DNA of 64,000 nt from Nitrosomonas sp. PY1 (GTDB lineage: Bacteria > Pseudomonadota > Gammaproteobacteria > Burkholderiales > Nitrosomonadaceae). Location of the stretch: positions 2,554,121-2,618,120 of the forward strand of contig NZ_BQXC01000001.1 of NCBI RefSeq assembly GCF_022836435.1. The letters run 5' to 3'. The position numbers and the translations under genes were made by a program. Shown piece after piece: positions 29,898 to 40,552 of this stretch (position 1 is the first letter of the stretch; each line of letters opens with the position of its first letter). Under the pieces are notes generated by a model. The model was not told the DNA's origin. It did no database searches and saw only the letters and a program-made list of their open reading frames with translations.

Positions 29898-31202
29898 ATG
29901 TATAAGATATTATGTTTAGTTATTCTTTTATTGAGTACACTAGCACAAAACACATGGGCATCGCTCAACATTCAGCACTGGGAAACAGCCAATGGTGTCA
30001 GAGTGTACTTTGTTGAAAATCATGATTTGCCAATTCTTGATGTCAGCGTTGAATTTGCGGCTGGCAGCAGTATGGATACGCGCGATCAATCGGGATTAGC
30101 CAATCTAGTACATCATTTACTTAACTTGGGTGCAAAAAATCTATCTGAAGATCAAATCGCAACAGCACTCGCCGATATCGGCGCACAATTGAATAGTAAT
30201 TTTGACCGCGATAGAGCGGGCGTAGCTCTAAGGACTTTAAGCAGTGACCGTGAACGTGTTCAGGCATTAGATATCTTAGCAAATGTCATTCAGTTTCCGC
30301 AGTTCCCAGAAGCCATCTTGACGCGCGAGAAAGCAAGGATTGTAGCCAGTATCAAAGAGTCAAGTATAAAACCTGACTATATTGCGGATCGGGAACTGAA
30401 CAAAATGCTCTATGGTGCTCATCCTTATGGGTTCAATGATGTGGGAGAGATTGAAACGCTCAACACATTACACCGCGATGATTTATTAGCTTTTTATCGC
30501 TCGCACTATGTCGCAAAAAATACCGTTATCGCTATGATTGGCGATGTAACGCGCTCACAAGCCAAAGAGATTGCTGAATCATTAACAAAGCATTTACCGA
30601 TTGGGGAAAAACAAGCCGATATCCCGAAAATTCAGATACCTGCGGCGGAAATAAAGAAAATTCCTCATCCGGCAACACAAAGTCACATTCATTTTGCCTA
30701 TCCAGGATTACGTCGCGGAGACCCTGATTATTTTCCGTTATTAGTGGGAAACCATATTCTAGGCGGCGGTGGATTTGTATCACGCTTGATGGAAGAAATC
30801 CGTCAGAAACGCGGGCTAGCTTATAGCGTTTATAGCTTTTTCTCACCCTTCAAACAACAAGGTCCTTTTTTAATTGGGCTACAAACCAAAAAAGAACAAT
30901 CAGAAGAAGCTTTTTCATTGACACAAAAAGTGTTAATCGATTTTGTTGCTTCTGGTCCGACTCAAGTAGAATTGGATGCCGCCAAACAAAATCTGATTGG
31001 AGGGTTTCCGCTCCGTATCGACAGTAACAGCAAAATATTGGGATTTCTTGCCATGATCGGTTTTTATCAGTTACCACTCACTTATTTGTCCGACTATCTG
31101 GTTGCAGTTGAAGCGGTAACCGTTGAACAAGTACATGAAGCCTTCAAACGCCGAATTCGACCGAATGGTATGGTGATTGTCATCGTAGGTGCTGCTGAAT
31201 AA
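29898..31202 (+). CDS. M16 (pitrilysin-like) peptidase homologue lacking the zinc motif
   Basis: A 434-residue protein with a signal peptide of about 21 residues ending near NTWA, so it is periplasmic or exported. It aligns with M16 peptidases (AGSSMDTRDQSGLANL, then GGGGFVSRLMEEIRQKRGLAYSVYS). The H-x-x-E-H zinc site reads N69-L-V-H72-H73: the first ligand His is Asn and the catalytic Glu is His. It therefore resembles the inactive partner subunit of two-gene M16 pairs, which works with a catalytic HxxEH subunit. No such partner is adjacent, since ppc lies directly upstream. The ATG at 29898 is chosen because it opens the signal peptide. rsmD follows 16 bases later. Confidence 0.85.
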   Translation: MYKILCLVILLLSTLAQNTWASLNIQHWETANGVRVYFVENHDLPILDVSVEFAAGSSMDTRDQSGLANLVHHLLNLGAKNLSEDQIATALADIGAQLNSNFDRDRAGVALRTLSSDRERVQALDILANVIQFPQFPEAILTREKARIVASIKESSIKPDYIADRELNKMLYGAHPYGFNDVGEIETLNTLHRDDLLAFYRSHYVAKNTVIAMIGDVTRSQAKEIAESLTKHLPIGEKQADIPKIQIPAAEIKKIPHPATQSHIHFAYPGLRRGDPDYFPLLVGNHILGGGGFVSRLMEEIRQKRGLAYSVYSFFSPFKQQGPFLIGLQTKKEQSEEAFSLTQKVLIDFVASGPTQVELDAAKQNLIGGFPLRIDSNSKILGFLAMIGFYQLPLTYLSDYLVAVEAVTVEQVHEAFKRRIRPNGMVIVIVGAAE

Positions 31203-31218
31203 TTGAGCCCAGATATTG

Positions 31219-31763
31219 ATGGCGACGACTGCACGAAAAATCCGTATTATCGGAGGCTACTGGCGCAGCCGATTGATTCAATTTCCTAATCGCACCGATC
31301 TCCGGCCTACCGCAAACCGTATACGAGAAACCTTATTTAACTGGCTAGGGCAAGATTTAACAGGGCTGAATTGTTTGGATCTGTTTGCAGGAAGCGGCGC
31401 ACTGGGTTTTGAAGCTGCTTCACGTGGTGCGCAATCAGTGGTTATGGTTGACAATGATTCAATCGCATCACGTGCATTACATGAAAACAAAGAGAAACTG
31501 CAAGCTGCACAAGTTTCCGTGTTCAAAATGGACGCAATTGCCTTTCTTCAAATGAATACGCAAAAATTCAACCTCATTTTTCTTGATCCACCTTATCGCC
31601 TTAGCTTGCTGTCAGAAATATTAAAAAAGCTACCACTGCACCTTGAGGTCAACGGGAAGATCTATATCGAAAGCAGTGACGATTGGACCCCAGGTGATCC
31701 GTGGGCTGTACGTAGAAATGGAAAGGCAGGTAAAGTTTTTTATCAGCTTTTGGAAAAAACTCA

Positions 31764-31767
<4 letters not shown>
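31219..31767 (+). CDS. rsmD: 16S rRNA (guanine966-N2)-methyltransferase
   Basis: A 182-residue SAM-dependent methyltransferase of the RsmD family. The SAM-binding loop [19 protein letters not shown] and the catalytic DPPY motif of N2-guanine methylases are present. It methylates G966 of 16S rRNA during 30S assembly. The ATG at 31219 is preferred to the TTG one codon earlier. Its stop overlaps the coaD start by four bases (ATGA), the common rsmD-coaD coupling. Confidence 0.94.
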
Positions 31768-32526
<759 letters not shown>

Positions 32527-32610
32527 ATAGTGGCGTGAAAGTTTATTTTGCTTGGTCTTAGGGGATTCGGATTGCTTCATAAATTCGTTGAATACAATAT
32601 CCTGAAATAA

Positions 32611-32660
32611 GATTACAGACTTTCTCGCTATCAGAGAAAGCAATGATCGCTACTGTAATC
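32611..32660. terminator. Nested hairpin between convergent ferredoxin and pgsA genes
   Basis: An outer stem GATTACAG (32611-32618)/CTGTAATC (32653-32660) encloses an inner stem CTTTCTC (32620-32626)/GAGAAAG (32634-32640). It sits between two convergent genes. No strong T-run is present, so it may be a bidirectional end signal or another RNA/DNA structure. Confidence 0.4.
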
Positions 32661-32677
32661 AGCGCAAATAGTAGTCA

Positions 32678-33262
32678 TCAAAAATTCTTCTTTTCTTCCT
32701 TAAGCACCTGCGGTAATGCGGCTTTTAAGTAATAAAACATCGACCAAAGTGTTAAAACGGCAGCAACATAGATCAACCATGTACCAATTTGCTGCGCATC
32801 AAAATTATCGCCAATAGTGTCGTGATAGAGCAATAATGGGATAGCGACCATTTGAGATGACGTTTTGATTTTTCCTAAAAAAGAGACCGCCACACTTTTT
32901 GATCTACCGATTTGAGCCATCCACTCACGCAGTGCTGATACGGCAATTTCTCGACCAATAATAATCAGTGCAATCGGTGCGTCTAACCGCCCTAAATATA
33001 CCAGGACAATTAACGCAGCTGAGACCATTAACTTATCCGCCACTGGATCGAGAAAAGCACCAAAAGCAGATATCTGATTCATAACACGCGCTAGATAACC
33101 ATCCAACCAATCGGTAATTGCAGCACCCGCAAAAATTAAAGCGGCAATCAAGTTCTGATTAGCCGGCAATAACCAAGTATGCGGAAAATAAAAAATTCCG
33201 ACAAATAATGGGATAGCCAGTATTCGTAAAAAAGTAAGAAAATTAGGTAGGTTGTAAAGCAT
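32678..33262 (-). CDS. pgsA: CDP-diacylglycerol-glycerol-3-phosphate 3-phosphatidyltransferase
   Basis: A 194-residue integral membrane enzyme forming phosphatidylglycerophosphate, precursor of phosphatidylglycerol and cardiolipin. It has about four to six hydrophobic segments. The CDP-alcohol phosphotransferase signature D-G-x2-A-R-x8-G-x3-D-x3-D is visible in DWLDGYLARV and GAFLDPVADKL. The ATG at 33262 is preferred to an in-frame TTG two codons earlier. It lies 63 bases downstream of uvrC on the same strand, the usual uvrC-pgsA order. Confidence 0.93.
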   Translation of the reverse strand: MLYNLPNFLTFLRILAIPLFVGIFYFPHTWLLPANQNLIAALIFAGAAITDWLDGYLARVMNQISAFGAFLDPVADKLMVSAALIVLVYLGRLDAPIALIIIGREIAVSALREWMAQIGRSKSVAVSFLGKIKTSSQMVAIPLLLYHDTIGDNFDAQQIGTWLIYVAAVLTLWSMFYYLKAALPQVLKEEKKNF

Positions 33263-33325
33263 TCTCAAAAAAGATTGGTAAGAGATTGTAAATAGACAAT
33301 TGAGAAAAATGTTTGGTTGCCAAAT

Positions 33326-35176
33326 TTAATGGAGTTCGCGATATATTTTTTCTGCCAGCTTCCGGCTGATTCCTTCCGTTTTCTGCAATTCTTCAATACT
33401 AGCCGTCAATACACCTTTTAATCCACCAAAGCGACTCAGCAAATGCTGTCGCCGTTTAGAACCAACACCGTCGATACCTTCCAGACTGGAACTGGTTCTG
33501 GCTTTGGCGCGCTTATTACGATGCCCTTGAATGGCGAAGCGATGCGCTTCATCCCGTATTTGCTGAATCAAATGTAATGCGGGGTGTTCGCTAGGCAATT
33601 GCATGGGATCATCGGCAGAATAAGGAAAAATCAGTTGCTCCAGACCTGGTTTTCTTGCCTCTCCTTTAGCCACACCGAGCAATAACCCTTCGTTGATACC
33701 TAGCTCCTGTAAAGCATCCTGCGCCGCACTCACTTGTCCTTTGCCACCATCAATCAGTATCAGATCTGGCAATTGGCTCTCCCCGCTGACAATTTTTTGA
33801 TAGCGTCGAAACAATGCTTCGCGCATGGCAGCGTAATCATCACCAGGTGTTATACCGGTGATGTTATAGCGGCGATATTCTTGACTGCGCATAGCAAAAC
33901 TATCATACACTACACAAGAAGCTACGGTAGCTTCTCCCATTGTATGACTGATATCGAAACATTCGATACGACTCAAATTAGGCATTTGCAATACGTCTTG
34001 CAATGCTAACAAACGTTTCTCTTGGCTCGCTTGCCGAGCGCACATCTGCTTTAATGCCAGGCGCGCATTTTCTGTTGCCATTTCCAGCCATACGCGTTTT
34101 TCACCGATAGGATTAAATTGCAACGTGATTTTATGGCCACATTGTTGCGTCAATAATTCTTCGAGTACTTCACGTTGAATTTTTTCGCTGATAATAATCA
34201 ATGGCGGCACACTACGGTTTAAATAATGTTGTGCTAGAAAAGCTTCCATGATAGCAGAAGCGTCACAATCATCCGCATTATGTGGAAAAAAGCTTTTATC
34301 TCCCAAATGACGACCACCCCGAATCATAGCCAAGTTAACGCATACTTTGTGTGTTTCTTCTTTCAAGGTAGCTAGCGCAATGACATCGGCATCCATCGCC
34401 TTACCACTATCAATAAACTGCCTTTCCCGAATCTTACGTAACGCCTGGATTTGATCACGCAAGACAGCTGCTTTTTCAAATTCCATACACGCTGCAGCCT
34501 GTTGCATTTTGCTATCAATAGCACCTATCACTTCCGTTTGTTTGCCTTGTAAGAATAATTCAGCATTTTTCACATCGGCTTGGTACTCCTGTGTAGAAAT
34601 CTGATCGATACAGGGTGCGCTACAGCGTTTGATTTGAAACAATAAACAAGGGCGTGTGCGATTTCTAAACACACTGTCTTCACAGGTACGCAAACGAAAA
34701 ACTTTTTGTAACAATTGAATACTTTCACGAACGATTCCAGCATTAGGAAAAGGACCGAAGTAGCGTTGTGCTTTGTCTAAAACACCGCGATAAAATCCCA
34801 ATCGCGGAAAATCATGTTTACTGAGAATGACATAAGGATAAGATTTATCATCTCGGAACAAGATGTTATAGCGAGGCTTAAGACTCTTGATCAGATTGTT
34901 TTCAAGCAATAGCGCCTCAGCTTCAGAACGTGTTGCAGTCGTATCAATACTGGCAATCTGTGAAACCATCATCCGAATTCTCGGACTCAAATTGGTTTTC
35001 TGAAAATAAGAAGAAACGCGCTTTTTTAGGCTTACCGCTTTACCGACATAAATCACCTCACCTTTTGCATTCATCATGCGATAAACACCCGGTTGCAGCG
35101 GTAGATTTACGCAAAAACGCTTGGGGTCAAACTCGCTGTCACATGAATCAATAGAGATTTGGTCAGTCTTTGCCAT
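33326..35176 (-). CDS. uvrC: Excinuclease ABC subunit C
   Basis: A 616-residue nuclease of nucleotide excision repair, making the incisions 3' and 5' of the lesion after UvrAB loading. The N-terminal GIY-YIG domain has GVYRMM and VIYVGKA. A cysteine cluster (C-x6-C-x3-C in the RPCLLF-x3-RCSAPC region) follows. UvrBC-type coiled coil, RNase H-like domain ([26 protein letters not shown]) and C-terminal tandem HhH complete it. The ATG at 35176 is chosen over a TTG one codon earlier. Its start overlaps the upstream tautomerase gene by 14 bases. Confidence 0.95.
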   Translation of the reverse strand: MAKTDQISIDSCDSEFDPKRFCVNLPLQPGVYRMMNAKGEVIYVGKAVSLKKRVSSYFQKTNLSPRIRMMVSQIASIDTTATRSEAEALLLENNLIKSLKPRYNILFRDDKSYPYVILSKHDFPRLGFYRGVLDKAQRYFGPFPNAGIVRESIQLLQKVFRLRTCEDSVFRNRTRPCLLFQIKRCSAPCIDQISTQEYQADVKNAELFLQGKQTEVIGAIDSKMQQAAACMEFEKAAVLRDQIQALRKIRERQFIDSGKAMDADVIALATLKEETHKVCVNLAMIRGGRHLGDKSFFPHNADDCDASAIMEAFLAQHYLNRSVPPLIIISEKIQREVLEELLTQQCGHKITLQFNPIGEKRVWLEMATENARLALKQMCARQASQEKRLLALQDVLQMPNLSRIECFDISHTMGEATVASCVVYDSFAMRSQEYRRYNITGITPGDDYAAMREALFRRYQKIVSGESQLPDLILIDGGKGQVSAAQDALQELGINEGLLLGVAKGEARKPGLEQLIFPYSADDPMQLPSEHPALHLIQQIRDEAHRFAIQGHRNKRAKARTSSSLEGIDGVGSKRRQHLLSRFGGLKGVLTASIEELQKTEGISRKLAEKIYRELH

Positions 35177-35351
35177 CAAGTAAATTACCCGCTACCGCCC
35201 AGTTCTCATCTGGCAATTCGTCAAAACAAATATAAGTATAGGATTTAGGTTTTTTAGCAATTCGCTCAAGGGTATCAGTAAATTCAGCAGCAATTTGTTT
35301 TTTCTGTTCGCGCGTGAGCGTCCCAGCGACACGAATATTGACATACGGCAT
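35163..35351 (-). CDS. 4-oxalocrotonate tautomerase family small protein
   Basis: A 62-residue protein beginning [10 protein letters not shown], so that Pro becomes the N-terminal catalytic base after Met removal, as in the tautomerase superfamily. A GAGAG ribosome-binding site lies before the ATG at 35351 and decides the start over an upstream in-frame codon. The rest ([19 protein letters not shown]) matches the family helix. Substrate is unknown. The gene overlaps uvrC by 14 bases, suggesting coupled translation. Confidence 0.85.
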   Translation of the reverse strand: MPYVNIRVAGTLTREQKKQIAAEFTDTLERIAKKPKSYTYICFDELPDENWAVAGNLLDGKD

Positions 35352-35379
35352 AGCAATTCTCTCCTCAAATATTAGATGC

Positions 35380-36003
35380 TTATAATTCACTCGTAATTTT
35401 AGCAAAAACCTGTTCAAACATCTCAGTAGTTAATCGCTTAGTTTGTGTGTTGTAGCGACTGCAATGATAGCTATCATAAAGCTTGATAGTTTTTTTCATT
35501 GATAGTGTGTGAATGTTGCCATGACCGAACGAATAGGGTTTTGATGGAAGCCGCAATCCCATGAGCACCGCTTTATGCGCCACCAATCCTAGCGCAACAA
35601 TGGCCTTACCATTACGATTGAGGAATTCATTGAGCTCAAACTGCAAATATTGATTGCATTGCCGAATCTCTTGAGGCAATGGCTTGTTTTCTGGTGGCAA
35701 GCATTTGACTGCATTGGTGATACGACATCGAAGTAATCGTAATCCATCATCAGCAGCCAGGGATTCTGGTTTTGTAGCAAGCCCATATTTGTATAATGTC
35801 CGGTACAACAAAATACCGGCATAATCCCCAGTAAAGGGACGCCCAGTGCGATTGGCACCATGCATACCTGGTGCGAGACCAACAATGAGAATTTCAGGAT
35901 GTTCATCGCCAAAAGCAACGACAGGTCGTGCATGATAATCGGGATGCTTACTCTTGAGTGATTGCAGGAAACCACTCAAACGGGAACATTGATCGCATTG
36001 CAT
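35380..36003 (-). CDS. Uracil-DNA glycosylase, family 5 (UDGb)-like
   Basis: A 207-residue DNA repair enzyme. Motif 1 GLAPGMHGANRTGRPFTGD lacks the usual catalytic Asp/Asn of other UDG families, which is typical of family 5. Motif 2 reads YHCSRYNTQTKRLT. Two N-terminal cysteines (C-x2-C at 3-6) plus CLPPENK in the middle could ligate the [4Fe-4S] cluster of this group. It removes uracil, and in some members hypoxanthine, from DNA. It precedes the tautomerase and uvrC on the same strand, giving a small repair neighbourhood that complements dut elsewhere in the window. Confidence 0.85.
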   Translation of the reverse strand: MQCDQCSRLSGFLQSLKSKHPDYHARPVVAFGDEHPEILIVGLAPGMHGANRTGRPFTGDYAGILLYRTLYKYGLATKPESLAADDGLRLLRCRITNAVKCLPPENKPLPQEIRQCNQYLQFELNEFLNRNGKAIVALGLVAHKAVLMGLRLPSKPYSFGHGNIHTLSMKKTIKLYDSYHCSRYNTQTKRLTTEMFEQVFAKITSEL

Positions 36004-36167
36004 AGCCTCAGAATGTTACTTTGTTGTATTCTAAACGTCAAAGCAACGAGTAAGATAGGTAATGTTGTTATTTATTATGGTCAGTTGTTTTAAATATGTT
36101 ATATCATACAAACCGATACGTAAAATTATCTTATACATTCTTAATTACGATGAAACAGGAGAACATG

Positions 36168-36473
36168 ATGACTCAAGTAAAAAAAATAGCCATTACTTCT
36201 TTGATGGGCGCGGTTTTATTCGCAGGTAGTGCATTTGCTATTGAAAGGGAATATGTTGATTATGGGAAATATATTGATTTCGCTAATCATCGCTTTATCG
36301 GATTCGAAGCAATCGGGCCTGCACCCCGGACAGACTTGATTCTGGATCAAGAAAAAGTTGCCCAAACAAAAAGCTCCGAAGAAAATCTTCGATTACCTTC
36401 TGGAATTAACCCTGTTAATCCTTCAGTAACACCCAGCAATGCTACTGACCCAGTCGTAAGAAAAAGTTATTGA
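36168..36473 (+). CDS. Small exported protein of unknown function
   Basis: A 101-residue protein with a clear signal peptide (VKKIAITSLMGAVLFAGSAFA) cleaved near residue 22-25. The mature part of about 78 residues has no cysteine, is rich in Asn, Pro and Ser towards the end, and starts IEREYVDYGKYIDF. No family is recognised. The ATG at 36168 lies six bases after AGGAG and is preferred to an ATG three bases earlier. The gene stands alone, convergent with the thioredoxin-like gene. Confidence 0.6.
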   Translation: MTQVKKIAITSLMGAVLFAGSAFAIEREYVDYGKYIDFANHRFIGFEAIGPAPRTDLILDQEKVAQTKSSEENLRLPSGINPVNPSVTPSNATDPVVRKSY

Positions 36474-36560
36474 TTAATTATAGTTAGAATTTATCCAGGC
36501 TAATGGACTATCTCCATTGGCCTGTTTTGCTTTTAAATTCCACAAAAAACTCGAACATAA

Positions 36561-37217
36561 TCAGTGCACATCGGCCACAAGCTCTTCAATCATGGCTTGC
36601 TTGTAATCGACCTGTCCAAATGAAATATCGCGTAACTGCCCCTTGCGATCAAACGTAATACTGGAAGGCGTTCCCTGTAGTCCAAATTTCTCAAAGGTTT
36701 CCGCTTTTTTTGTTTTCTGTTCTAAATAATGTTTGACTTGTTGAAGCACCGCATGTTTTTTCCCTTCATCAAAATTATCGAATCCATTTAGAAAGTTTTG
36801 CGCGTACTGAAGCACACGTTCATCAGTTACTGGTTCGATATCAGCCACAACACGATCCATTCCTACAGGAAAAGGGATTCTCCAAGAAAGTTTGCGATCC
36901 TTGGTTAACTTATCATAGCGATTGAGCGCTTTATAAGTTTCCCCGATTACTTCACCGTTTACAATCAACTTCTGCAAATTCTCAAAAGTATTTTTATCAT
37001 AATCTTCAAATGCGGTGGCTAAGCCAATCACGACAAGACCATGCTCATGGTATTTTTCATATAATTCAACTGCTTTCGGCAATGAATACATAAAACAACC
37101 GGGACAATTTACCTGGAACACTTCAATCATCACCACCGAACCAATCAATTCATTCAGAGAAATGGGCCCACTTTGAGCCCAAGCATCCACCGTAATATCA
37201 GACAGTAATAGCGTCAT
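36561..37217 (-). CDS. Thioredoxin-fold (TlpA/redoxin-like) protein with CPGC motif
   Basis: A 218-residue protein with a thioredoxin fold. VMIEVFQVNCPGCFMYSLP carries the CxxC redox pair and GLQGTPSSITFDRKG contains the cis-Pro loop. An insertion of roughly 100 residues lies between these halves, longer than in classical TlpA. It may reduce or oxidise thiols or act in metal or cytochrome maturation, but no partner gene is adjacent. The start is uncertain: the ATG at 37217 has no clear ribosome-binding site and gives only a weak N-terminal hydrophobic stretch, so export is not assured. Confidence 0.7.
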   Translation of the reverse strand: MTLLLSDITVDAWAQSGPISLNELIGSVVMIEVFQVNCPGCFMYSLPKAVELYEKYHEHGLVVIGLATAFEDYDKNTFENLQKLIVNGEVIGETYKALNRYDKLTKDRKLSWRIPFPVGMDRVVADIEPVTDERVLQYAQNFLNGFDNFDEGKKHAVLQQVKHYLEQKTKKAETFEKFGLQGTPSSITFDRKGQLRDISFGQVDYKQAMIEELVADVH

Positions 37218-37533
37218 AGCAGTCAAAGAAAAATAATCTGTTGATAGCCTATCACATATCTCGTGTTAATTCTGTGATTCTGCGTGTTTAGAAAATTAAT
37301 GAACACAGAATTCTAAATTTATCAACTTTGACTCTGTTTGTGAGAAAGCCCACATTCTATTTGGAAGAAAATACTTAGCATAGTCTCTGCAAAAGCATGG
37401 GGGCTTATCTATCATGCACTGCAAATTTTTCCGGTAATAGGATTTTAAGGAGACCTGCCTAATTTGGATCTGTCTTTAATATTAACCCAAACTATATCAG
37501 AAAATTTTCTCTCCTCAATCAAAGGAACATAAA
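37218..37533. other. Intergenic region upstream of the protease module
   Basis: About 316 bases with no ORF that looks real. It contains an inverted repeat, AATTCTGTG (37268-37276) and CACAGAATT (37304-37312), and ends with AAAGGAAC just before the protease ATG. The promoters of the two divergent genes presumably lie here. Confidence 0.4.
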
Positions 37534-38679
37534 ATGAATATTCGAGATCATATTACAATCGGAGCTTTACTCTCCATCGTAGCACTACACACACAAGCTG
37601 GTTCTTTAACGGTAACCGAAGAATTCAGTGCCGCCGACAATAGCAAGAATCGCTCTTCAACGCTTTCCCATTGGACACGGGAGCGTATCGCTAAAGCTCC
37701 TGCGGTCATGATGATCGATAACAAGAAACCTTCCGCATCCAAGAAAAATCCCGCAGCAGCACTCACAAATGAAGTTCCGATGTCAACAAAAGGAGGATCA
37801 CCCGTCCCTGATTCAAATGCAATTCATCGTCAAGCTTTTGCGGAAGATTGGAAGAAACTCGAAACAGAGTTTGGTGATTTATACCTTGAAAATGAGCAAC
37901 TGAATGCTGGTAACGAGGATTCTTTAGCCAACATACTAGCGGGAACATCAAGCGTTTATATAAATTATGACGTCAATACTATCGACGCGTTCTGGAAAGT
38001 AAATCCTCATAAATGGATAGGGAAATTCACCTTCACTACCTCTGCAGGAGATGCATCATGCTCCGCCACAGCCATCAGCAACAATCACATTGTAACTGCA
38101 GCACATTGCGTGTATGACACACCTTCTCGTAATGCTTTTTATACCAATAAAGCTTTTACACCGGCATATCGCAATGGCAGCGCACCATACGGCACATTTC
38201 CAACAACTGGTTGTAGAGTATTGACTGCTTGGGTGAATCTGAGTGGTAATTACAGCATTGACACATGGACTCGCCATGATGTTGCAGTTTGTAACGTTGG
38301 TACCAACTCAATTGGCCAAACATTGAATGCCGCTGTGGGTTGGGCAGGGCGCAGCTGGGATTGGCCTTCTCAACAGCTTCATTTTAATGCGGGATATCCA
38401 GCACGTGATGTAAACGATAATTTTCTTTCAAGTCCAGCTCAGTACCTTAGGGCCTGTACCGCCGAATCCTTTCAGCAAACCACTGACACACTGGGTAGCG
38501 GTTGCTTCTACGGTCGTGGAATCAGCGGTGGCCCTTGGTTGAGAAATTATGCTCCTTTCCAAGTTCAGGGAAATGTCAATAGCGTGAACTCGGGATTGTT
38601 CATTGGTCAACACAATCTTTACGGAGCAAGATTTACAAGTAATAACATCAAGGTTCTTTGTGATGCAGAAGGTTGCTAG
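37534..38679 (+). CDS. Secreted trypsin-fold (S1-type) serine protease, copy 1
   Basis: A 381-residue exported protein. The N-terminus has a short signal peptide (TIGALLSIVALHTQA), then a low-complexity region to about residue 140, perhaps a propeptide. The chymotrypsin-fold domain follows. Catalytic triad positions are His in TAAHC, Asp in TRHDVAVCNVG and Ser in GISGGPW, and GSGCFYGRG and a C-terminal LCDAEGC supply probable disulfides. It should act outside the cytoplasm, but substrate is unknown. A close paralogue lies 677 bases downstream, and each is followed by a gene for the same kind of membrane-anchored protein, here decayed. Confidence 0.82.
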   Translation: MNIRDHITIGALLSIVALHTQAGSLTVTEEFSAADNSKNRSSTLSHWTRERIAKAPAVMMIDNKKPSASKKNPAAALTNEVPMSTKGGSPVPDSNAIHRQAFAEDWKKLETEFGDLYLENEQLNAGNEDSLANILAGTSSVYINYDVNTIDAFWKVNPHKWIGKFTFTTSAGDASCSATAISNNHIVTAAHCVYDTPSRNAFYTNKAFTPAYRNGSAPYGTFPTTGCRVLTAWVNLSGNYSIDTWTRHDVAVCNVGTNSIGQTLNAAVGWAGRSWDWPSQQLHFNAGYPARDVNDNFLSSPAQYLRACTAESFQQTTDTLGSGCFYGRGISGGPWLRNYAPFQVQGNVNSVNSGLFIGQHNLYGARFTSNNIKVLCDAEGC

Positions 38680-38713
38680 TCTAATTGTATTAGATTAAAG
38701 CAGTATTTTTAAT

Positions 38714-38747
38714 AGCGACGGGGGACACATCAACATTCCCCGTTGTT
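38714..38747 (+). terminator. Hairpin after protease copy 1
   Basis: AGCGACGGGG (38714-38723) pairs with CCCCGTTGTT (38738-38747) as RNA with two G-U pairs. No T-run follows, so it may be a weak terminator or a processing site between the protease and the decayed partner gene. Confidence 0.4.
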
Positions 38748-38800
38748 ACTTTGAACCAACCATTCATAAACATTAATCATTAATATTTAGACAAATAAAT

Positions 38801-39254
38801 ATGAAATACCATACCCCAAAAAATCAAAAAAAATCTTTGTTGCCCTTAATTATTATTGCCTTGTTAATACTGATATGGATAAGCAACGAAAACACTCCGA
38901 GCGCAACACAACAACAAGATAGCACATACTCGCACCATAAAAATACTCAAAACTGGATACCCCATATTGACTCTAATCAGCAGTTTCAACATGCCAATTC
39001 CAGTAATTTTATAGCGCGAGTATAGCTCTGACGAATCGCTTAATTTATACTTGCACTTACATCTGAATGCGCAATTTATTTACACGCCAGATATCACAGG
39101 CCAACTCTCCAATATCGAACCAATCAGCCGGTTTCAGGCTCGAAGTTTATCGCATGACTCAATCAGATTCATCTTTAGATCTATTAAAAAATCGCATAAC
39201 CCTACCACCATAAAATATAGAGATCGACTCATCAAGAAACCACACAATATTTAA
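38801..39254 (+). pseudogene. Decayed copy of the membrane-anchored partner protein
   Basis: The first 74 codons (MKYHTPKNQKKSLLPL...) match the N-terminus of the intact 194-residue gene at 40553 and then hit a TAG after FIAR. Homology continues beyond the stop in shifted frames: GQLSNIEP against GQLSGIEP, then VYRM followed by SLDLLKNR against VYRM and SLKDWLRN. At least one nonsense change and two frame changes are needed, and the last third of the gene is missing. It keeps the same position, directly after a protease gene, as its intact paralogue. Confidence 0.8.
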
Positions 39255-39356
39255 TCAGTCTATTTTTTCTGTTATCTGTGTTTCGGGATAACCTTCCTGC
39301 CAAGTTACTACACAGAAACAGATACCAGAAAAAATAAACTAACTATAGGAACATTC

Positions 39357-40505
39357 ATGAAAACTCAATGTAACATTACAACAGGAGCATTACTATTACT
39401 CGTAGCACTAAATACCCAGGCCAATTCTTTAACAGTAACTGAAGAATTTAGTGCCACCGACAATAGTAAAAATCACTCTTCAACACTCTCCTATTGGACT
39501 AGAGAACGTATCGCCAAAGCACCCGCAATCATGATGATTGATAACAAGAAATCTTCCGCACCCAAGAAAAATTCCACCACAGCATTCACAAATGAAGTGC
39601 CGATGTCAACAAAAGGAGGATCACCGGCTCCCGATTCCAACGCAATTCACCGCCAGGCTTTTGCAGAAGACTGGAAGGAACTAGAAACAGAGTTTGGCGC
39701 GCTATACATTGAAAATACACAGCAATTCGATACAAACAACAAAACTGCTTCAGTAAATGCATTGACAGGAACATCAGACGACTATATAAATTATGATGTT
39801 AACACCATCAATGCTCTCTGGAAAATACTACCTCACAAATGGATCGGTAAATTTACTTTTACCACACCGGAAGGTGATTCTTCATGCTCAGCCACAGCAA
39901 TCAGCAACAATCATATTGTAACTGCAGCGCATTGCGTGTATGACACATCTTCTCGGAATGCCTTTTATACCAATAAAGCTTTTACACCGGCATATCGCAA
40001 TGGCAATGCGCCATACGGTACTTTCCCTATAACGAGCTGCAGAGTATTAGATGCTTGGAAGAATCTGAGTGGCGACTATAGCATCAGCACCTGGACACGC
40101 CACGATGTGGCCATATGCAACGTTGGCACCAATTCAATTGGCCAAACTTTGAATGCCGCTGTAGGTTGGGCAGGACGTAGTTGGGATTTACCTTCTCAGC
40201 AAATTCACTTTAACGCAGGATATCCGGCAAATGATGTAAACGATAATTTTCTTCCTAGCCCAGCTCAGTATCTTAGAGCTTGTATTGCAGAATCTTTCCA
40301 ATACGCTACCAATACACTAGGCAGCGGTTGCTTTTATGGCCGCGGTATTAGCGGTGGGCCTTGGCTGAAGAATTATGCTCCCGCTAAAAATCAAAGTACT
40401 GTTAACAGCGTGAACTCGGGACTGTTCATCGGTGAATATAATCTTTATGGCGCAAGATTCACAAGTAAAAATATTAAAATCCTGTGTGACGCGGAAGATT
40501 GTTAA
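39357..40505 (+). CDS. Secreted trypsin-fold (S1-type) serine protease, copy 2
   Basis: A 382-residue paralogue of the protease at 37534, similar over its whole length, including the triad (TAAHC, TRHDVAICNVG, GISGGPW) and the C-terminal LCDAEDC. Differences concentrate in the linker around residues 115-135. A signal peptide ends near NTQA. The ATG follows TATAGGAAC. It is followed after 47 bases by the intact partner gene, so the two probably form an operon. Both triads are complete, so neither copy shows signs of inactivation. Confidence 0.82.
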   Translation: MKTQCNITTGALLLLVALNTQANSLTVTEEFSATDNSKNHSSTLSYWTRERIAKAPAIMMIDNKKSSAPKKNSTTAFTNEVPMSTKGGSPAPDSNAIHRQAFAEDWKELETEFGALYIENTQQFDTNNKTASVNALTGTSDDYINYDVNTINALWKILPHKWIGKFTFTTPEGDSSCSATAISNNHIVTAAHCVYDTSSRNAFYTNKAFTPAYRNGNAPYGTFPITSCRVLDAWKNLSGDYSISTWTRHDVAICNVGTNSIGQTLNAAVGWAGRSWDLPSQQIHFNAGYPANDVNDNFLPSPAQYLRACIAESFQYATNTLGSGCFYGRGISGGPWLKNYAPAKNQSTVNSVNSGLFIGEYNLYGARFTSKNIKILCDAEDC

Positions 40506-40552
40506 TCCAATTGCAATCAGATTAAATATAAAGTTATTTAATATCAATCACT

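Noticed and set aside
37268..37312. Inverted repeat AATTCTGTG/CACAGAATT as a terminator or operator
   Set aside because: The loop is long, no T-run follows, and it has no clear relation to either neighbouring gene. It is only noted in the intergenic entry.
39051..39254. 67-codon frame as a separate small gene
   Set aside because: Its sequence is the out-of-frame continuation of the decayed partner gene, so it is part of the pseudogene.
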